Notes under the pieces: model-generated | Databases searched by the model: none | Seen by the model: only the letters and a program-made list of their open reading frames with translations | Told to the model about the DNA's origin: nothing | Translations under genes and position numbers: made by a program | Shown: one piece after another, positions 17,747 through 25,924 of the stretch | How the letters are laid out: each line of letters opens with the position of its first letter | Numbering within the stretch: position 1 is the stretch's first letter | DNA from: JAVKNF01 sp031537795 | GTDB taxonomy: Bacteria > Pseudomonadota > Alphaproteobacteria > Rickettsiales > Deianiraeaceae | NCBI GenBank assembly: GCA_031537795.1 | Contig: JAVKNF010000013.1 | Span: forward strand, 1 to 46,412 | Direction: 5' to 3' | DNA: 46,412 nucleotides

Positions 17747-17877
17747 TTATCAATTAGTAATAGATTTGAAGAAATCACAAAGAAGAATAATGAAATCTCT
17801 AAAGAAAAATTTGATAAAATGATTAATGAATATTATGAAAATCAAAGGAAAAAGAAATGATTATCAATTAGTAATAG
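17650..17877 (+). repeat. 114-bp tandem duplication across the tig/gatB junction
   Basis: Copy 1 (17650-17763) and copy 2 (17764-17877) are identical except for C17711 versus A17825. Each copy holds the last tig codons with stop TGA and the first 17 codons of gatB. Copy 1 therefore contains a dead gatB start (ATG 17712) that opens a 36-codon frame ending at TGA 17820-17822, three bases before the working gatB ATG at 17826. Confidence 0.97.
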
Positions 17878-19304
17878 GCTTAGAAACTCACGCACAATTA
17901 AATACAGAAAAAAAATTATTCTCTCAATCTGTTAATAATTTTAATTCTTATCAAAATTCTAATGTTTCTTTGTTTGACGTTGCAACACCTGGTCAATTGC
18001 CTGTGTTAAATAGAGAGGTTGTTAATCTTGCAATTAGATTTGGGCTCGCAACTAATGCAAAGATCAACAATAGATCTACTTTTGACAGAAAGCATTATTT
18101 CTACCCTGATTTACCCTCTGGCTATCAAATAACTCAATATTTTAAACCTATTATTGAAAATGGTTTAATTGAATTGGACACAATTAATCACGAGGGGCAA
18201 AAAATAAAGAAAACAATCAAGATTGAAAGAGCGCATTTAGAGCAAGATGCAGGAAAATTAATGCATGATAAAATTCCGGGTTATTCTTGTATTGATTATA
18301 ACAGGTCTGGTGTTCCCTTATTGGAAATTGTAACAGCGCCTGATTTTAGAACTATAGATGAAGTAATTGCCTATTTAGAAGCTTTGCAAGAGATATTACG
18401 TATTACAGATGTTTGCGTTGCAGATTTAGAAAAAGGAACTTTCAGATGTGATGTGAATATATCTTTAATGAATGAAGATATAAAAACATTCGGAACAAGA
18501 TGTGAAATTAAGAATCTAAATTCATTCAGATCTATCAAAAAAGCAATAGAATTTGAAGTTAAAAGACAGTTTGAAATACTAGAAGTGAGTCAAGAAGTTC
18601 AACAAGAAACAAGATTATTTAATACAGAAACTGGAGAAACTGAAAGTTTGAGAACAAAAGAAAATGCCCTAGATTACAAATATTTTCCGGATCCAGATAT
18701 TCCTGCTGTTTTTATAACTGAAGAAATGATTAATAAGGAAAAAGATAAAATGCCAGAATTACCTAGCGTAAAAAAAATAAGATACAGTTCAATTGGCTTA
18801 AGTGATAAAGAAATTAAATTCTTATGTAGCGATAAAGAGTGTTCATTATATTTTGATAATATTCTTAAATCTCATGATGTTAAAATTACTTCAACTTGGG
18901 TTTTAAATGAATTAATAAGTAGATTAAATAACAACAATATAAAATTTGAAAATTCACCAATTTCTTCAACAAGACTTTCAGCGTTATTGGATTTAATTAA
19001 AATGGAAAAAATAAACGCAAAAATCGCAAAAGATGTTTTAGATTATATGTTAACGGATTTAAGACACCCAGAAGAAATTATAAATGAAAAAGGCTTGATA
19101 CAAGTTATCTCGGAAGATTTTATCCTAGAAGTCATTAAAAAAGTCATTTCTGAAAACCCAAAACAAGTTCAAGATTTTAAAAATGGAAATGAAAAAATAT
19201 TTGCATTCTTAATAGGGCAGTGTATGAAGTTATCTCAAGGAAAGATAAACCCTCAAGCTTTAAATATAAAATTAAAAGAAGAATTGAATAAAATTAATGA
19301 ATAA
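17826..19304 (+). CDS. gatB: Aspartyl/glutamyl-tRNA amidotransferase subunit B
   Basis: Subunit of GatCAB, which converts Glu-tRNA(Gln) and Asp-tRNA(Asn) to the amidated forms. Implies indirect charging of glutamine and/or asparagine tRNA. 492 aa with the hallmark VIGLETHAQL near the start, FYPDLPSGYQITQ, EQDAGKLMHD, DYNRSGVPLLEIVT, RCEIKNLNSFRSI and KYFPDPDIP, followed by the helical and YqeY-like tail domains. The ATG at 17826 is in copy 2 of the tandem duplication; ATG 17835 is an alternative. The stop overlaps the acyltransferase start (ATGAATAA). gatC and gatA are not in the window. Confidence 0.96.
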   Translation: MNIMKIKGKRNDYQLVIGLETHAQLNTEKKLFSQSVNNFNSYQNSNVSLFDVATPGQLPVLNREVVNLAIRFGLATNAKINNRSTFDRKHYFYPDLPSGYQITQYFKPIIENGLIELDTINHEGQKIKKTIKIERAHLEQDAGKLMHDKIPGYSCIDYNRSGVPLLEIVTAPDFRTIDEVIAYLEALQEILRITDVCVADLEKGTFRCDVNISLMNEDIKTFGTRCEIKNLNSFRSIKKAIEFEVKRQFEILEVSQEVQQETRLFNTETGETESLRTKENALDYKYFPDPDIPAVFITEEMINKEKDKMPELPSVKKIRYSSIGLSDKEIKFLCSDKECSLYFDNILKSHDVKITSTWVLNELISRLNNNNIKFENSPISSTRLSALLDLIKMEKINAKIAKDVLDYMLTDLRHPEEIINEKGLIQVISEDFILEVIKKVISENPKQVQDFKNGNEKIFAFLIGQCMKLSQGKINPQALNIKLKEELNKINE

Positions 19305-20325
19305 AAGATTTGATATATTTGATTTAATGAGAGCTTTAGCCTGTTTTGGTGTTCTAATAGGGCATTGGTTCTGCTTTTACTCTCATTATGTGAGGTCTTT
19401 TTTTCCATTTAAAGTACATATAATTGGAGTAGGATTATTCTTTTTTATAAGTGGTTATTTAATTCCTATATCTCTTAATAGACAGAAAGAAAATATTAAT
19501 ATTTTTTTCAAGCAAAGATTTTTCAGATTAATTCCTTCAATTTTAATAATTGGTATTTTATGTGGAGTTTTATTAAAATTATTTCCTCATAAGATTAAGC
19601 ATTTCCTGTGGGCTGTAACCTTTAGTGGTGATCTTTTTGATATAAAAGATGTTTTAGGAATGCCAATGTGGACATTGCACGTTGAGTTTAAGTTCTATAT
19701 TCTTTTAACAATAAGTTTTATTATTGCAAATAAAGAATTTAATATTAAATTCATAAAAATATTTTATTTTTCTTTATTGATATTAATTTTATTCTCAATT
19801 CTTTGGTCTTGTATTTTTAATACTTCTTTTGACTTTGCAGGCTTAACTTATAATTCAATTTCTGTGTTATTTGTATTTTTAGGAACTCTTTTTTATATGT
19901 TGCAAAACAATTTCTTAAATAAAAAAGTATTTTTAAGATTATTTATTATAACCATAATAACAGGCGTAATGCTTACAGCTTATAGTGAGGTTTTTTATAA
20001 AAATAAAACATTAATAAATTACCTTCATAGTTTTATTAATTCTATTAACTTTATGTTTGGTGTTTTAATTGGAATATATTTTACTCTTAAATTCATTAAT
20101 TGCAAAGTTAACAGGTTTATTATTTTATTAGCTGATATAAGTTACCCTCTTTATTTATGTCATTTTAATTTGCTTCTAAAATATAAATATAGTGGTTTTT
20201 TTATAGCTATTATAATATCTTATGTAGTTCATATTATCATAGAAAAACCATTTATAAGATATTCAAAAGATAATATCTCTTTAATAAAAATTTACAAAAA
20301 TTTATTCTCTTCTGTGAAAGTCTAA
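19297..20325 (+). CDS. Acyltransferase family 3 membrane protein (OafA/YrhL-like)
   Basis: 342 aa with about ten hydrophobic helices. The N-terminus FDIFDLMRALACFGVLIGHWF is the acyltransferase-3 signature (R-A-x-A and the catalytic-site His). The MPMWTLHVEFKFYILL segment and the C-terminal YPLYLCHF and IEKPFIRY also match. Such proteins O-acetylate or otherwise acylate sugars of LPS, peptidoglycan or capsule. The acceptor is unknown. It is translationally coupled to gatB by an 8-bp overlap and followed 3 bp later by xerD. Confidence 0.88.
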   Translation: MNKRFDIFDLMRALACFGVLIGHWFCFYSHYVRSFFPFKVHIIGVGLFFFISGYLIPISLNRQKENINIFFKQRFFRLIPSILIIGILCGVLLKLFPHKIKHFLWAVTFSGDLFDIKDVLGMPMWTLHVEFKFYILLTISFIIANKEFNIKFIKIFYFSLLILILFSILWSCIFNTSFDFAGLTYNSISVLFVFLGTLFYMLQNNFLNKKVFLRLFIITIITGVMLTAYSEVFYKNKTLINYLHSFINSINFMFGVLIGIYFTLKFINCKVNRFIILLADISYPLYLCHFNLLLKYKYSGFFIAIIISYVVHIIIEKPFIRYSKDNISLIKIYKNLFSSVKV

Positions 20326-20328
20326 TCA

Positions 20329-21240
20329 ATGCATCTTAAAGTAAAAGCATTTCTTGATAATATATCAACTTTTTCTTCTCTTTCAAATAATACTATTCAG
20401 GCTTATAAAAATGATTTATCTCATATTCAAATTTATCTTAACGAAAAAAAGATAAATAATATAAATTCAAGTTCAATTAAAGATTATTTAGAATATCTAG
20501 CAAAATTAGATCTTAAAAAAAGTTCTTTAAATAGAAAATACAGCACAATTAAAAGGTTCATCAAATATCTTATTGATAAAAATGAAATAGAATCTAATAT
20601 GCAATATTTCAAATTTCCAAAGATTAAAAATGAAAGAATTCTACCTAAAGTTATAAATAGAAATGAAATACAGATGCTTTTAAATAAAGATATTTCAAAA
20701 GATAGATTTAAGAATTTAAGAAAAAATTTAATAATCTCTATTCTTTATTCAAGTGGCTTAAGAGTCTCTGAATTATGCAATTTAAAAATAAAAGATGTGA
20801 AATATTTAACGGATAAAAAAAACGAAGAGAAAGTTAATTTTATTTCAATTATAGGAAAAGGTAAAAAGGAAAGAATTGTTCCTATTTTTCAAAATTGCAT
20901 TCCTGTTTTAAAAGATTATCTGGAAGAATTATATATTAGATTTGATAAAATATATGAAAAAGATTTTTTGTTTCTATCTTCAAATAAGAAGGCACTCAAC
21001 AGAAAAACAATTCTAAATATTATAAAAGAAATTGGCAATTTGGCGAATATTCATAAAACAATTTCACCTCATACTTTAAGGCACTCTTTTGCAACACATT
21101 TACTGGAGGACGGACTTGACATAAGAGAAATTCAACAATTATTGGGGCATAGCGATATTTCCACTACTTCAATATATACTAATGTTGATAGTAAAAAATT
21201 AATAAAAATTATTGAGGATTTTCACCCATTTTCAAAATAA
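20329..21240 (+). CDS. xerD: Tyrosine recombinase XerD/XerC
   Basis: Site-specific recombinase that resolves chromosome dimers at dif. 303 aa. An N-terminal SAM-like core-binding domain (residues 1-85) precedes the catalytic domain. Active-site residues: R145 (SSGLRVSEL), a Lys near 178 (GKGKKERI), H248 and R251 (HTLRHSFATHLL), H274 (LLGHSDISTTSIYT) and nucleophile Y283. The LLGHSDISTT motif favours XerD over XerC, but the two are hard to separate by eye. No integrase-associated cargo or attachment site is seen nearby, so it is read as a housekeeping enzyme. Confidence 0.9.
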   Translation: MHLKVKAFLDNISTFSSLSNNTIQAYKNDLSHIQIYLNEKKINNINSSSIKDYLEYLAKLDLKKSSLNRKYSTIKRFIKYLIDKNEIESNMQYFKFPKIKNERILPKVINRNEIQMLLNKDISKDRFKNLRKNLIISILYSSGLRVSELCNLKIKDVKYLTDKKNEEKVNFISIIGKGKKERIVPIFQNCIPVLKDYLEELYIRFDKIYEKDFLFLSSNKKALNRKTILNIIKEIGNLANIHKTISPHTLRHSFATHLLEDGLDIREIQQLLGHSDISTTSIYTNVDSKKLIKIIEDFHPFSK

Positions 21241-21275
21241 ATTAGAGCTAAATTAATTTTCTGGATTTACAAAAT

Positions 21276-22061
21276 TCAAGCAGCTTCTCTTTCTTGATTT
21301 ATTGAATAATATATCTGATTCGTGAAATCTGTTAAATATTTCATTCTTTCAGGTTGAAATTTATTTAGAAATTCATTTGCCTGTTCTGCAAAAGATTTAA
21401 TATCTTTTTCGTTAAAATATTTCTTTATTTGATTATCTTTTTTTGTTTCTTTGCAAGATAATATAAATATTAATTTAGATATATTATTTGAATATCCTTT
21501 TAGATATTTCATATCTTCTTCTGATCTTGATTGGAAAATAGCTCCCAATGATAATATTGATAATATTGGATTTATATAGCTTTCTCTTAATTTAGAGTTA
21601 AGCATTTCTCTTGTTTTAAGAGTATCTTTTGAAACGGAGAATATCTCTTCACAAGATAGCATTTTCTTTATAGATTTAGCGATATCTATTTTCAAACCTG
21701 CTTCAATATCTTCATTATCTATAATAATTGACTCTGCTAATTTTGTTAGTATATTTATTTTTTCTTTTGTCTTCTTTTCTTTTTTATTTTTGTTAATATA
21801 AATAGTTAATTCTATTAAATATAATGCAGAAGATATACATATTGCCTCTGTTTTCTTCAGTTTATTAAATAAAAATGCTGAAAATGTGAACAGATACGGC
21901 ATATAAAAAGAACTCAAAGCAACCCTATTGTTTATTAGGCTTTTAATCATTTCCTTGTTTTCTAGATCTTGATTATTTTGTATATAATCCGAAAGAAAAT
22001 CAAAGGCTTTTTGATTAATTTTTTTAATAGTCTTGTGTTCTTTTAAATTTGTCATTCCCAT
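21276..22061 (-). CDS. Protein of unknown function, mostly helical
   Basis: 261 aa from ATG 22061, which lies 1 bp after the stop of the upstream gene (a TTG at 22076 is less likely). No known domain is recognised. Residues about 40-80 contain two moderately hydrophobic stretches (SSFYMPYLFTFSAFLF and AICISSALYLIELTIYI) that could be a hairpin. The rest is helical and Lys/Glu/Asn-rich. It is coupled to the 235-aa membrane protein gene as a two-gene unit, convergent with xerD. Confidence 0.7.
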   Translation of the reverse strand: MGMTNLKEHKTIKKINQKAFDFLSDYIQNNQDLENKEMIKSLINNRVALSSFYMPYLFTFSAFLFNKLKKTEAICISSALYLIELTIYINKNKKEKKTKEKINILTKLAESIIIDNEDIEAGLKIDIAKSIKKMLSCEEIFSVSKDTLKTREMLNSKLRESYINPILSILSLGAIFQSRSEEDMKYLKGYSNNISKLIFILSCKETKKDNQIKKYFNEKDIKSFAEQANEFLNKFQPERMKYLTDFTNQIYYSINQEREAA

Positions 22062-22062
22062 A

Positions 22063-22770
22063 TTATTTTTTTTCAACTCCTGTTTCTTTCGTACTTATAC
22101 TATTTACTCGAGCTGCTGCACTCCTTGTTTCTAGTTTATTATCTTCTACATAAAGATGATCTTCTGTTTTATTATCTTTCTTATTTTTGGTTATTGCAGA
22201 AAATGTTTTCATCTCATGAGGATTAGTATCGTAATGATTAATTTGATATCCTTCATAATTTAATGTATTATTTATTAAATCTTGAATTGATACTGGTCTT
22301 GACTTACCATCAAGACCGGGAGTATTAATTTTAAGTTTAGACATTTTTGCACTGAAATCTTCATCTGGAAGCAGTTCTGTGGCATTAACGCCTGCAAATA
22401 TAGTCTGAAAAAGTCTATCTTTGACTTTCTTCGGCAACTCCAATTCGTCTATAAGTCTACGTTTTTCTTCTAAATATTCTTGTTTGAACTTTTCTTTTTG
22501 TCTTTGAAATTCCATATCATTCTTTTTCTGGTCAGGATCTAGATTCCTAGCTTTTATTATTGCTCCTATTCCAACAAGAAGCATAGGTACTGAAAGACCT
22601 AATAATTGAGGAACTAATATGCCTGACGCACTTAAAGAAATTAGCACTATGCCAGCTAATACAGCTGCAAATCCTAGAATAAGAACAGCTTGATCTGTTG
22701 TGTTTCTTTTAGAGCTTTGAACGTCTCTTTTGAAAATAGAATCTTTATCTTCTTTATATTCTTCCATCAT
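22063..22770 (-). CDS. Small membrane protein of unknown function with cytoplasmic coiled coil
   Basis: 235 aa from ATG 22770 (ATGATG), chosen because a rare clear Shine-Dalgarno GGAG sits 9 bases upstream; upstream in-frame codons are non-ATG. Residues about 27-47 and 51-70 form a tight transmembrane hairpin rich in Gly, Ala, Leu and Val. A charged helix (KKNDMEFQRQKEKFKQEYL) follows and is probably a coiled coil. The tail is polar and likely disordered. Its amino-acid make-up (Gly, Ala, Pro, Val) is less AT-driven than neighbours. No family recognised. It forms a coupled pair with the following 261-aa gene. Confidence 0.75.
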   Translation of the reverse strand: MMEEYKEDKDSIFKRDVQSSKRNTTDQAVLILGFAAVLAGIVLISLSASGILVPQLLGLSVPMLLVGIGAIIKARNLDPDQKKNDMEFQRQKEKFKQEYLEEKRRLIDELELPKKVKDRLFQTIFAGVNATELLPDEDFSAKMSKLKINTPGLDGKSRPVSIQDLINNTLNYEGYQINHYDTNPHEMKTFSAITKNKKDNKTEDHLYVEDNKLETRSAAARVNSISTKETGVEKK

Positions 22771-22831
22771 AACAACTCCAATTTTAAACCAAACTAAAAT
22801 TAATTGCAAGCTAATTGATAAAAACTTAATA

Positions 22832-22862
22832 TTGACTTTAAATTTTTTTGTTTCAGTATATA
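22832..22862 (+). promoter_or_regulatory. Probable promoter of tRNA-Ile (and possibly yidC)
   Basis: TTGACT (22832-22837) followed after 19 bp by TATATA (22857-22862), 17 bp upstream of the tRNA. The position is right for tRNA transcription and the -35 matches that at the left-edge tRNA. Confidence 0.45.
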
Positions 22863-22879
22863 AATTAATACAAATAAGT

Positions 22880-22956
22880 GGATCTGTAGCTCAGTTGGTT
22901 AGAGCACCTCTCTGATAAGGAGGTGGTCAGTGGTTCGAGTCCACTCAGGTCCACCA
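22880..22956 (+). tRNA. tRNA-Ile (anticodon GAU)
   Basis: A 77-base cloverleaf with encoded CCA. Acceptor GGATCTG pairs with CAGGTCC; D-arm GCTC/GAGC; anticodon stem CCTCT/GGAGG around loop CTGATAA with anticodon GAT; T-arm AGTGG/CCACT with TTCGAGT. It is not embedded in an rRNA operon, where this tRNA commonly lies; no 16S or 23S sequence is seen on either side. yidC begins 28 bp downstream. Confidence 0.97.
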
Positions 22957-22984
22957 TTTGTTAAATGAATAAAGAATATTAATT

Positions 22985-24649
22985 ATGAGGCTAGAAAAAG
23001 AAGACAACACCAGATTAATTTTACTTATTGCATTTTCTTTAGTTTTTTTAACTGCTTGGAATGCATTTTTCCCTCCTATATCTCAAAAAGAAGCATTAAA
23101 AGAAGGGACTAAAATTGCTAAATCAGAAAAAGAAATTTTTTTTAGAGAAAAAAATATTAATATAGAACAAAAAGAAGATGTAGAGAGTCATATTCTAGAA
23201 AATAAGAATTTTTCTTTTAAAGCTTCTATATCAAGCAATAAGCTTATCATTAAAGACATACTTTATAAAGAGCCAAAACAAAATAAATTATTTCTTGAAA
23301 ATGATAAAATAGTTTTTGGATTTAACAATAATAATGATATACAAAATGAAGATTTTAATTGGTCTAAATCTATATCTGAAAATTCAAATTTAATTGTATT
23401 TACAGGGAAAAACAATAATGCAACTATTATATTTAATATTCAGAAGAATGATGAAGATGATAGAATTTTCATAAAAACAAAATTAGAGAATAAAAAAAAT
23501 ATAAAAGATAAAATTGTTTTTTATTCTTATTTTGAAAATTCAATGAAAGATTTTTCCGAATTTGTAATTTACGATCAAGATTCAATTAAAAAATTATCAA
23601 AAAAAGATTCTCAAAAGAAAAATGAAATAAAAAAAGCAGATTGGTTTGGTTTAGGATCTAAATATTTCTCTATTCTTTTAAAGTCAGAATTTGAATTTAT
23701 TGACAATGAAATTTGCGAAATAGGTGATAAAAATTGTAATTTAATAACAAAAAAAGAAACAAATAGATTTGGTTTATTTTATAAAGGAAATTTCTCTTTA
23801 GATCAAAGCTCTATATCTTTATTTATATTGCCAAATTCAACATCTACATTAAAAGATTATTCTATAAAATATGATTTAAAGAAATTAGAAAATTTAGTTG
23901 ATCTAGGTTTTTTCTTTTTTATATCTAAACCAATTTTAATTTTAATGAATATATTTTATAATATTTTTCAAAATTATGCAATAGCAATTATTTTAATAAC
24001 GATAATTTTTAAGATCATAACAATACCTTTAATTAATAAATCTTATAGTTCTATGAATAAAATTAAAGCTATAACTCCCGAATTAGAAATTTTAAAAGAG
24101 AGATTAAAAGAAGATAAAACTGCAATACAAGTTGCGACAGTTGAGTTGTATAAAAAACACGGCGTAAATCCTTTAGCTAGTATAATTCCTATGTTGATTC
24201 AAATACCTATTTTCTTTGCTTTGTATAAAGTATTTTCAGGTTGTTTTGAGTTATATGGAGCAAATGGGTTTCTTTGGGTGAAAGATTTATCCGAACCTGA
24301 AAATCTTTCTTTCTTGAATTTATTTGGCCTGATTAATTTTTCAGTTCCTTCTTTCTTGAATTTATTTGGCCTGATTAATTTTTCAGTTCCTTCTTTCTTG
24401 AGAATAGGGCCTATGTCTATTTTAATGGGCTTGACAATGTGGCTTCAACAAAAAACAAGCCCTTCGAATAAAAAAAAGGGAGAGAGAAAAACAGAAATGG
24501 AAGAAGCTCAAGATATGGCAATGAAAATTATGCCTTTATTTTTAACTTTTGTATCGTCCTCTTTTCCTTCTGGTCTTTTATTGTATTGGATTTTCAGTAA
24601 TTCGATTACATCTTTACATCAAATCTGGTACAATAAATTTAGATCTTAA
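22985..24649 (+). CDS. yidC: Membrane protein insertase YidC
   Basis: Inserts and folds inner-membrane proteins with or without Sec. 554 aa. N-terminal membrane anchor (residues 10-28), a divergent periplasmic domain (about 60-300), then the conserved five-helix core. Core landmarks are YAIAIILITIIFKIITIPL with its hydrophilic-groove Arg replaced by Lys, HGVNPLASIIPMLIQIPIFFALYKVF, the MGLTMWLQQKTSP segment and FPSGLLLYWIFSN. The loop before the fourth helix contains a perfect 14-residue repeat of SFLNLFGLINFSVP, where alphaproteobacterial relatives have one copy. The gene follows tRNA-Ile closely. Confidence 0.95.
   Translation: MRLEKEDNTRLILLIAFSLVFLTAWNAFFPPISQKEALKEGTKIAKSEKEIFFREKNINIEQKEDVESHILENKNFSFKASISSNKLIIKDILYKEPKQNKLFLENDKIVFGFNNNNDIQNEDFNWSKSISENSNLIVFTGKNNNATIIFNIQKNDEDDRIFIKTKLENKKNIKDKIVFYSYFENSMKDFSEFVIYDQDSIKKLSKKDSQKKNEIKKADWFGLGSKYFSILLKSEFEFIDNEICEIGDKNCNLITKKETNRFGLFYKGNFSLDQSSISLFILPNSTSTLKDYSIKYDLKKLENLVDLGFFFFISKPILILMNIFYNIFQNYAIAIILITIIFKIITIPLINKSYSSMNKIKAITPELEILKERLKEDKTAIQVATVELYKKHGVNPLASIIPMLIQIPIFFALYKVFSGCFELYGANGFLWVKDLSEPENLSFLNLFGLINFSVPSFLNLFGLINFSVPSFLRIGPMSILMGLTMWLQQKTSPSNKKKGERKTEMEEAQDMAMKIMPLFLTFVSSSFPSGLLLYWIFSNSITSLHQIWYNKFRS
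24307..24402 (+). repeat. 42-bp tandem repeat inside yidC
   Basis: Perfect copies at 24307-24348 and 24349-24390, plus the first 11 bases of a third. Because 42 is a multiple of 3, the frame is kept and 14 residues are duplicated in a periplasmic loop of YidC. Confidence 0.97.
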
Positions 24650-24666
24650 AATAAAAACTGTTATTT

Positions 24667-25191
24667 ATGTTAGATTCTATTTTGACCTTTTTCATAGATA
24701 CATTAAGACAAATTAGGGTTTTTTTATATAATGATAGATCTCTTGTTACAATTTTAATTTTTATTTTGATCTCTATATTTTATTCATATTATAAATATGA
24801 TATTAACTCCGAATATATAACAAATGTAGAGGTTATTGAAGTTTATAAAAATGGAGAAATAGCTGTAAATATAAAAAAGAAGAAGAAAAACATAGAGAAG
24901 AGATTTAAACTTAATGATATTATATTACCTAGTATATTTACAAAATGTGGATATAAATTTAGAAAAATATATCAAAGAGAACTGAAAAATTTACTTTTAG
25001 AATATGGAAATAAGATTGATTTAACAGTTGTGAATACTGATTTTTATAGGAATCAATATATCGAAATATACGGAAACAACAAAAATCTAAATCAAACAAT
25101 AAAGTCAAAAGGTATTACAATACTTCAAAATTTAGACCAAAAAGATCTTTGTAAATATATAATAGATAATAATCTAGATCAATCTACATAA
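24667..25191 (+). CDS. Membrane-anchored protein, possibly nuclease-fold (SNase-like)
   Basis: 174 aa. One transmembrane helix (residues 27-42), then a beta-rich domain. EVIEVYKNGEIAVNI, then a basic KKKKK turn, LNDIILPS, RKIYQRELKNLLLEYGNKIDLTV and TDFYRNQYIEIYGNNKNLNQTIKSKGITIL together resemble the order of elements in staphylococcal-nuclease-like domains (V-DGDT-v, a-L-lll-g-v-l, D-YgR-la-v, G-vn--lv--G). The catalytic Arg/Asp/Glu set is not convincingly present, so activity is doubtful. It follows yidC by 17 bp and its 3' end overlaps the convergent GTA gene by 8 bp. Confidence 0.6.
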   Translation: MLDSILTFFIDTLRQIRVFLYNDRSLVTILIFILISIFYSYYKYDINSEYITNVEVIEVYKNGEIAVNIKKKKKNIEKRFKLNDIILPSIFTKCGYKFRKIYQRELKNLLLEYGNKIDLTVVNTDFYRNQYIEIYGNNKNLNQTIKSKGITILQNLDQKDLCKYIIDNNLDQST

Positions 25192-25594
25192 TTTGGATCT
25201 CCAATATATTTATTAAATTAACTTTCCAATTCTGATATTCGATCTTCTCTTCTATTGTGATTTTTGTGTCAAGAAAGCATTTTATTTGTAAATTATCATA
25301 GATTTTCCCTATATAATTTGGGAGATTTAATCTCAAATCTTCGGCAATTTCTAGTACTTTTTTATTATTTTTTTCGTCTGAAATAATAGATACACAAAAA
25401 TCAATTTTAAAACTGTTGCCAGATGAAATATTTTTATTTGTGATATTTATTGTTTCTATTTTCAGATAAGGGAAATTAACGTTATTTGGAACAGAAAGAT
25501 AAACTCCTGTGTTATTATTTTTTATAGATTCGATGTTTTTTAATATATTAAATATTAGTTTTTGAGAATTTAGAATAAGATTGTTTGTTGTCAT
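25184..25594 (-). CDS. GTA/phage tail-completion or head-tail protein, DUF3168-like (GTA gene 8-like)
   Basis: 136 aa. Features fit small phage/GTA completion proteins: an N-terminal helix, a VPNNVNFPYLKIETI strand (pattern vP-xx-fPYi-ie), the central FKIDFCVSIISDEKNNKKVLEIAEDL strand-helix (compare l-vfs---g-aea--ia--v), then DTKITIEEKIEYQNWKVNLINILEI, the closing beta strands. Identity is supported chiefly by order: it follows the adaptor and connector genes exactly as in Rhodobacter-type GTA clusters (genes 6-7-8). Individually the match is weak and made by eye. Confidence 0.6.
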   Translation of the reverse strand: MTTNNLILNSQKLIFNILKNIESIKNNNTGVYLSVPNNVNFPYLKIETINITNKNISSGNSFKIDFCVSIISDEKNNKKVLEIAEDLRLNLPNYIGKIYDNLQIKCFLDTKITIEEKIEYQNWKVNLINILEIQIM

Positions 25595-25596
25595 AA

Positions 25597-25923
25597 TTAT
25601 ATTATCTCTCTACAAGAAGCTTCCATATATTTTTTAGCTATATCATGAGTAATGTGTTCTATCTTTAGAATTTTATTATTATAAATAGCTCTTTTTGCTT
25701 GAAATAAGATCAGGTCAAATCTTGTTGTTAATTTATAATTTACTTTGATATCCTTTCTTGCATATATTATTAAATCTTGATAAGACAGCATTTCAACTGA
25801 AGTCCAAGTATTTTTTATGTTGATGAAATTTGAAATTATATTGCCAAATTCATCTTGAGATTCTTCTAACTTCTGAAAAATTACTTTATTTTTGAAATTT
25901 TTTAAATCTATTCCGGAGCTCAT
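25597..25923 (-). CDS. GTA/phage head-tail adaptor protein (GTA gene 7-like)
   Basis: 108 aa. It shows the usual pattern of phage head-tail joining proteins. NKVIFQKLEESQDEFGNIISNF corresponds to the r-v-lq-----D-fG----w start, TWTSVEMLSYQDLIIYARKDIKVNYKLTTRFD to the W-a-v-p--------------v-y-v-iRy core, and NNKILKIEHITHDIAKKYMEASCREI to the r-y-I-------k---l-l-c-E end. Starts 1 bp after the connector stop and ends 2 bp before the completion gene, so the three are one transcriptional unit. Confidence 0.7.
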   Translation of the reverse strand: MSSGIDLKNFKNKVIFQKLEESQDEFGNIISNFINIKNTWTSVEMLSYQDLIIYARKDIKVNYKLTTRFDLILFQAKRAIYNNKILKIEHITHDIAKKYMEASCREII

Positions 25924-25924
25924 A

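Noticed and set aside
20329..21240. Phage or island integrase next to tRNA-Ile
   Set aside because: Motifs fit housekeeping Xer; no attachment repeats, cargo genes or tRNA fragment are found beside it, and the tRNA is 1.6 kb away.
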